Assembly (NCBI RefSeq): GCF_000002235.5
Contig: NW_022145611.1
Span: 11,062,342-11,126,341 of the forward strand
From: Strongylocentrotus purpuratus
Taxonomy: Eukaryota > Echinodermata > Echinoidea > Camarodonta > Strongylocentrotidae
Direction: 5' to 3'
DNA: 64,000 nucleotides
Positions 58,786 to 64,000 of this stretch are shown one piece after another. The notes under the pieces were generated by a model. It saw only the letters and a list, made by a program, of their open reading frames with translations, was not told the origin of the DNA and made no database searches. A program made the position numbers and the translations under genes. The number at the start of each line of letters is the position of its first letter. The first letter of the stretch is position 1.

Positions 58786-59812
58786 ACCTTTATGTCTAGA
58801 CGTTGCATAATGCAATTCGTATTGGTATTTTATTCCATCTCAGAGTGATTACAAACGTTATTTTTTAAGGATAATAAAGATAAAGCTGTCCGGGTTTTTA
58901 AAGATAATGCTTCAAAAAAAAATCAAACAAGCTGTTTATTTCTTTATTCATGGTCTGTTTTTATTGTTTATCTGCCAATCCTCGAAAACGAATTTATTAT
59001 GCATTTCACAGAGGAAGTTTGCATAGGATAACTATATATATATATATATAGATATATATATATATAAATGATTTATTAGGCTTGTTTTGCTTTCTAATGG
59101 ATCCGTACAATATGGCACAGCTTTATGGGCCTGGAAGAGCCCCTACCGGGGGTTCCGGGGCGGAGCCCCAGGATGCTCTCGAGTTTATTTGACTTTCAAG
59201 AGAAAGTGTCTCTAAGATATAAAGAGAGGTTATTTCTTAAATGAAGTGAAAGGACTCTTGAAAATAAAATAGCCCTTTCATTTCATTTTATAAATAAACT
59301 CTAATCCATCCCTTGATATTTAAATTGCACTGCTCTTACTGTGTGCTTTGTTCACACTCTCCCTGATCTAAGGTGCTTTCTCTATTATTTTGATCATCAA
59401 CAGACTGAAGCAAAAATGCTAGGCCACGAACTTTTCGAAGCGTGACCAGATTCAAAGCATGCTTAAATGGGGGCATTGATGTATGTACAAAAAACAAGAT
59501 TGAGATCCCATGCAACGCTTCGAAATGTAAAGAAGAATGAGAAAAATAAAGTTGAGATTCGACCTTTATGTCTAGACGTTGCTTAATGCATTTCGTATTG
59601 GTATTATCTCCCATCTGAGAGTGATTATAGACGTTATTTATATGAATAATAAAGATAAAGCTGTCCGGGTCTTTGAATATAATGCTTCAAAACAAATCGA
59701 CCAAGCTGTTTATTTCTTTATTCATGGTCTGTTTCTACTGTTTATCTATTTTCATTGCCAACCCTCGAAAACGAATTTATTATGCATTTCACAGAGGAAG
59801 TTTGCATAGGAG

Positions 59813-59830
<18 letters not shown>
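58786..59830. repeat. Direct repeats of about 260 bp flanking a spacer
   Basis: 58786-59050 and 59560-59830 share gacctttatgtctagacgtt, gataataaagataaagctgt, ttatttctttattcatggtc and ttatgcatttcacagaggaa, each ending in a (TA)n. Each starts with a word whose complement reads ataccaatacgaa, like a LINE 3' tail. The spacer holds a ccgggggttccggggc block (about 59145-59160) and no gene; the 92-aa minus frame at 59336-59614 has no recognisable domain. Confidence 0.8.
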
Positions 59831-59854
<24 letters not shown>

Positions 59855-59924
59855 GTATGTATACAGGGGCGTAAATCCGTACCGAGGAGTGGGGGATGAT
59901 CGGCGATAGCCATCACATACTAGC

Positions 59925-60110
59925 ACGAGCACACGCCCACACTAATTTACGCAAGCGCGCGCGATCGCGCACGCACAAACACACCACACACACACACGCA
60001 CGCACACACACACGCACACACGCACACACACACGCAAACGAACAAACAACAAACACACACATACCCAAACACATGTACATAAATGTATACATGCATACAT
60101 ACATGCACGC
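59925..60110 (+). repeat. (CA)n/(CGCA)n microsatellite
   Basis: Interrupted cacacg repeats; the Cys/Val-rich and His/Thr-rich frames are repeat translations. Confidence 0.92.
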
Positions 60111-60161
60111 ACATGCCAAATTTGACAACCATAAAGTAAAAGAATTGGACATACTGACATA

Positions 60162-60785
60162 TAGCGAACCTCACGTCGTATTATGAATAGCGACCCTCTT
60201 CTCCTATTATGAATAGCGACCCCCTACTCCTATTATGAATAGCGAACCTCTTCTCCTATTATGAATAGCGACCCTCGCGTCATATTATGAATAGCGACCC
60301 TCTTCTCCTATTATGAATAGCGACCTTCTTCTCCTTTTATGAATAGCGACCCCCTACTCCTATTATGAATAGCGACCCTCTACTCGTATTATGAATAGCG
60401 ACCCCCTTCTCCTATTATGAATAGCGAACCTCATTTCGTATTATGAATAGCGACCCTCTACTCCTATTATGAATAGCGACCCTCTTCTCCTATTATGAAT
60501 AGCAACCCTCATTTCGTATTATGAATAGCGACCCTCTTTCTGTGTTATGAATACCGACCCTTTTGTAATATTATGAATAGGGACCCTTATGAATAACGAA
60601 CTCGATTTCGTATTATGAATAGCGACCCTCTTCTAATATTATGAATACCGACCCTCTTCTTTGATTATGAATAGCGGTCCTTATGAATAATTACCCTTTT
60701 CTCCAATTGTGAAAAGCGGACCTTATGAATAGCGGTCCTTATGAATAGTTGACCTTATGAATAGCGGACCTTATGAATAGCGACA
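60162..60785 (+). repeat. 26-bp minisatellite
   Basis: About 23 units based on tattatgaatagcgaccc plus a cttctcc-like segment, decaying towards the right into shorter gaatagcggaccttat units. It stops within 10 bases of the start of duplicated unit C. Confidence 0.95.
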
Positions 60786-61544
60786 TTGAACCCACTTTTG
60801 TTACCCAAATAAGCTGCATCAAATCCAAGATATTATTCACGATTAAAAAAAACATGCTTTATCTTTAGGACATCTATAAATGAACTCTGTTTACTTTATA
60901 AATACGTAAACATAATATGTGCCTTTTACTGTAATTCTGTTTCGACTATTATTGAACTGGAAAAACACATCGGACTTAAAGTACGTCTCATGGGCGCGGA
61001 CATTTTGGAATCAATGCCACACGTGTACATTAAATGAGTTCAGTACAGTTCTTTAGAGTCCAACTTGAATCTGTCTTATTTTCCGTTTTATGAGTTCATA
61101 TGCCAGTTTCTATTAATCTGAACACTCTATTCTGTGGAGGGACAAAACTTCGTCGGGAATACAGGTACGGTAACTGACGGGTTAACTGGTAAACTAGACT
61201 TGACTAGAATTATGACGGCTTATTGCTATGACCCCAGAACAACATGGCAACAGTGAAAAACTTGACCTATGGTAGCTTTAAAGTCCAAAAAAGAGAATAT
61301 TTAAATTAAGTAAAAGATCTTTGCTCCGGGAAACAATAATATGCTTTAAAAATGAGGACAACTAGGCAATTACAGCGTTACAGTTGCATCGCACTGCGGA
61401 TCATAATATTTTATTAATTCCACCCCATGCACCTCTTCCGAATTCTTCTCACTATCTACCTTCTCTCTCCCTCTCTGTGCTCTTCCATTCAAATCCCTCT
61501 ATCCGTCTCTCTGACTCTCTCTTCTCTCCCCATAATCACATTAT

Positions 61545-61947
61545 CATCATCACTATCACAATCACCTCATCGTCATCGTTTTCTTATTGTTACAGTTATT
61601 GCGATCACCATAATTGTCACCATCATCTTTATCATCATCATCTTCATCATCTTCACCAACATCATTATCATCATCAACTTCACCATCATCATCATATTCA
61701 CCCTCATCATCATCCATATCATCATCAACTTTATACCATCATCATCATCACCACCATTATCATCTTCACCGCCACCATAATCATCATCATCATCACCTTC
61801 ACCATCTTCATCATCATCACCACCATTATCATCACCACCACCATTATCATTTTCACCACCATCATCATCATCATTATCATCACCTTCACGTTTTTCATCA
61901 TCATCGTTATCATCATCACATTCACCATCATCATCACCTTCACCATC

Positions 61948-61978
<31 letters not shown>

Positions 61979-62310
61979 CCCCAACATTATCATTTTCACC
62001 ACCATCATCATCATCATTATCATCACTTCAACATCTTCATTATCATCACCACCATTATCATCTTCACCACCATCATCACCTTCACCATCTTCATCATCAT
62101 CATTATCATCATCAACTTTACTATCATCATCATATTCACCACCATCATCATCAATATTATCATCACCTTCACCTTCTTCATCATCATCATCATCACCACC
62201 ACCATTATCATTTTCACCACCATCATCATCATCATTATCTTCACCATCATCATCATCATCATCATCTTCACCATCATCATCATAATCATCATCAACATCA
62301 TCTTCACTAT
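61545..62310 (+). repeat. Long imperfect (ATC)n/(ACC)n array, unit C
   Basis: About 765 bases, homologous to 28376-29352 but rearranged and shorter. Open frames are repeat translations. Confidence 0.93.
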
Positions 62311-63035
62311 GACCATTGCTGCAATAAACATCATAAAAGGCTACAAGTATTTGTTCCTTAGAATTCTTCCAATTTAATCGATGAAATTGATTGCACCCCC
62401 ATCATGCCTATTTAACCGAGATCAACATAATATTATTATATATTATCCGTATAAACAAACGTAATACATACACATGAACATAACAAATAATAATAATTAC
62501 TTAAAATAAGACGGATGAATAGCTCTCTTTAGGGCCATTAATTATTAATGGCTCTGATTTTCCTAAAGGTCTAGATGGAGAGGTTGTTTTGTCATAATGA
62601 CTGATCTTATTAATTTAATCTTTGAATGTATACTCGCAAGTGTTGTTTAAAATTTCTTTTTGTTTCATGTGCTTTACTGTAAAACGAATGTTAATCAGCC
62701 TTCGTGCTGCCATTTTCAGTATGCTCAATAAACCATTCAATTTAATTCAATGAGTCAAGTGAATGACCCACGACACCTTCACATGAATGCCATTAAAGTA
62801 ATGTAAGATAAGTGCTTTTACCGCCTATCAAGAATTAAGAAAGTTACAATATTTCTCTTCTCCCTTGTATACCATGGCACTTTTTGGACATTGATATTCT
62901 TTGGTGTTAGTCGACCTACTTCTTACCACAGTCACGATGACTATAATAAAAAACTAATAAACAAAATCATGATGTCAAAGGTATCATAATAATGCGGTAC
63001 CAATAGTTGGCTTTCAGATGAGGAAAAACGCAACA

Positions 63036-63041
63036 TTTATT
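63036..63041 (-). terminator. Candidate poly(A) signal AATAAA, gene C
   Basis: Same relative place as in genes A and B, about 257 bases after the stop codon. Confidence 0.45.
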
Positions 63042-63297
63042 CCTGGAAGGAGTACACAAACATTTTTAAGAGCACCCACGGTATTATGAAAAATGTAAAG
63101 AAATAAAGTGAAGTGGAATTCGAGCCACTCTTTGAAAAAAGAGAAATGAAACAAATCAAAAAGTGACGGCTCAAAAAAAAATCACCGGAACATAATGAAA
63201 TCAAGAGAAGAAAAATGATGCGAGACGATTATATCGCCCTCTCCCACATATTCCTCAATAAGAATAAAAGGGACAAGTTGTCGATGTTGAAGTAGAA

Positions 63298-63347
63298 TCA
63301 TTCATCATCTCCACTGAAAAAAGAAGCCTTTATCGCACGCTTGAATT
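63298..63347 (-). CDS. Calmodulin-like EF-hand gene, copy C: last exon only (partial)
   Basis: Acceptor ttaaattgtcag; two bases complete the Glu of loop 4, then FKRAIKASFFSGDDE and TGA. The sequence is close to gene A (FILAIKASFEDDK) but with different residues 2-3 and an extended acidic tail. Upstream exons would lie beyond the right edge of the window. Conservation of frame and acceptor suggests a third gene rather than a relic. Confidence 0.8.
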
Positions 63348-63978
63348 CTGACAATTTAAAAAGGAGAAAAAATATGCAGTGAATGAAAAAAAATAAGGCA
63401 ATCTTCAAACATTGTCTCGCCTGCGTCTCACCGTGCGAATAATAACTCAATACACATATGAAAAGTATATAATTTCGAGCTTTCAGAGGTTCAGATTGTA
63501 AATTTTGATTCTAGCATGTTAATGTTGCATAGATTTTATCCCTGGAAAATGAGAGAACACCACTTAAGAATGCTGCTAATACTATCTTAAAACCTAGTGT
63601 ATTAAAAAAAGACACAGACTAGACAATATTCAACTGCGCACGACTGAGAATTATGCCTCTGCCTCTGATTGAATATCCCTCAAATGTTGACCTGGCGATC
63701 CGAAATCAATTTGAGATTGTGCGTTGTTCATAAGGTCTACTTAGGTACATATAAAGTTTGATAAAATTGTAGTGGATCATCGTTGAGGTATTGCCGTAAG
63801 ATGGTAGTGAACCTCCGACCTCATCATCAAAGTTTTATTCAATTATTGCGTGTACAGTGCTTTCATGGAAAATTGATTGACCTTTTGACCATTTGACCTC
63901 GGTCTGATTTGACCCATTTTCAAACTTGATCTGCCCCCTTCAAGAGATGTACCTGGGGTTTGAATTTGGTGATCCTAC

Positions 63979-64000
63979 CAGGCACGTAGCCACGAGGGGG
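63979..64000. mobile_element. Start of a hAT-like MITE, cut by window end
   Basis: caggcacgtagccacgaggg is nearly the same as the left end of the MITE at 11339. It interrupts unit C at gatcctac, where A (about 6800) and B (about 31600) continue without it. Confidence 0.6.

Larger units (their letters stand above)
60794..64000. repeat. Segmental duplication unit C (third gene), cut by window end
   Basis: 60794-62400 aligns with 27628-29450; 62600-63978 aligns with 30275-31610 and, more closely, with A 5495-6800. A stretch equivalent to 29450-30275 is replaced by about 200 bases of different sequence (62395-62595). Confidence 0.87.

Noticed and set aside
59896..60186. Cys/Val-rich minus frames and His/Thr-rich plus frame
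   Set aside because: (CA)n/(CGCA)n translation; the multiple overlapping frames arise from one repeat.
61384..62361. 325-aa open frame in unit C
   Set aside because: Same ATC-array artefact; it changes from Ile to His and back as the repeat phase slips.

Overview
This window looks like nuclear DNA from a marine deuterostome invertebrate, most likely an echinoderm such as a sea urchin; the species cannot be fixed from sequence alone. The reasons are AT-rich DNA with GT-AG introns, CR1-like LINE remains, tRNA-derived SINEs, hAT-type MITEs with poly-G/C tracts, and an LTR element of the Gmr1 type described from deuterostomes. Almost all reading frames in the window are shadows of repeats.

The host genes are a tandem cluster of calmodulin-like EF-hand genes on the minus strand. 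They are built from short exons that only make sense when spliced. Copy A (CDS 6105-16950) encodes 167 aa in five coding exons, copy B (31035-46438) encodes 162 aa in six, and copy C shows only its last exon (63298-63347) before the window ends. Intron positions and phases follow calmodulin: an ATG-only first coding exon, a 34-37 nt exon, a 144 nt exon, and a last intron splitting the Glu of the fourth loop. Copy B has four canonical EF-hand loops. Copy A has a decayed N-terminal lobe and has lost the intron between EF1 and EF2 imprecisely, leaving the old splice donor inside the exon.

The genes sit in large duplicated units: A about 3385-18206, B about 27628-48489, C from about 60794 to beyond the window. 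Differences between units are mostly mobile-element insertions. Unit A alone has a truncated LINE (3452-4016), a CR1-like LINE carrying a hAT MITE (11035-13660) and a 1.0 kb TIR element (13952-14987). Unit B alone has a 6.6 kb LTR retrotransposon in intron 1 (38214-44812) with identical-looking LTRs and an intact 1522-aa Gag-Pol whose domain order is protease-integrase-RT-RNase H. Unit C alone has a hAT-like end at 63979. C resembles B upstream but A around the gene, so the array is a mosaic.

Between A and B (18.2-27.6 kb) lie a poly-C tandem repeat, a foldback element, a 1.3 kb TIR element and otherwise anonymous DNA. Between B and C lies a 9.4 kb element (49246-58657) with hAT-like ends and a 7-bp target duplication; it encloses a purine tract and about 8.3 kb of a roughly 110-bp satellite with a GC-rich hairpin core. 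A 26-bp minisatellite (60162-60785) ends exactly where unit C begins.
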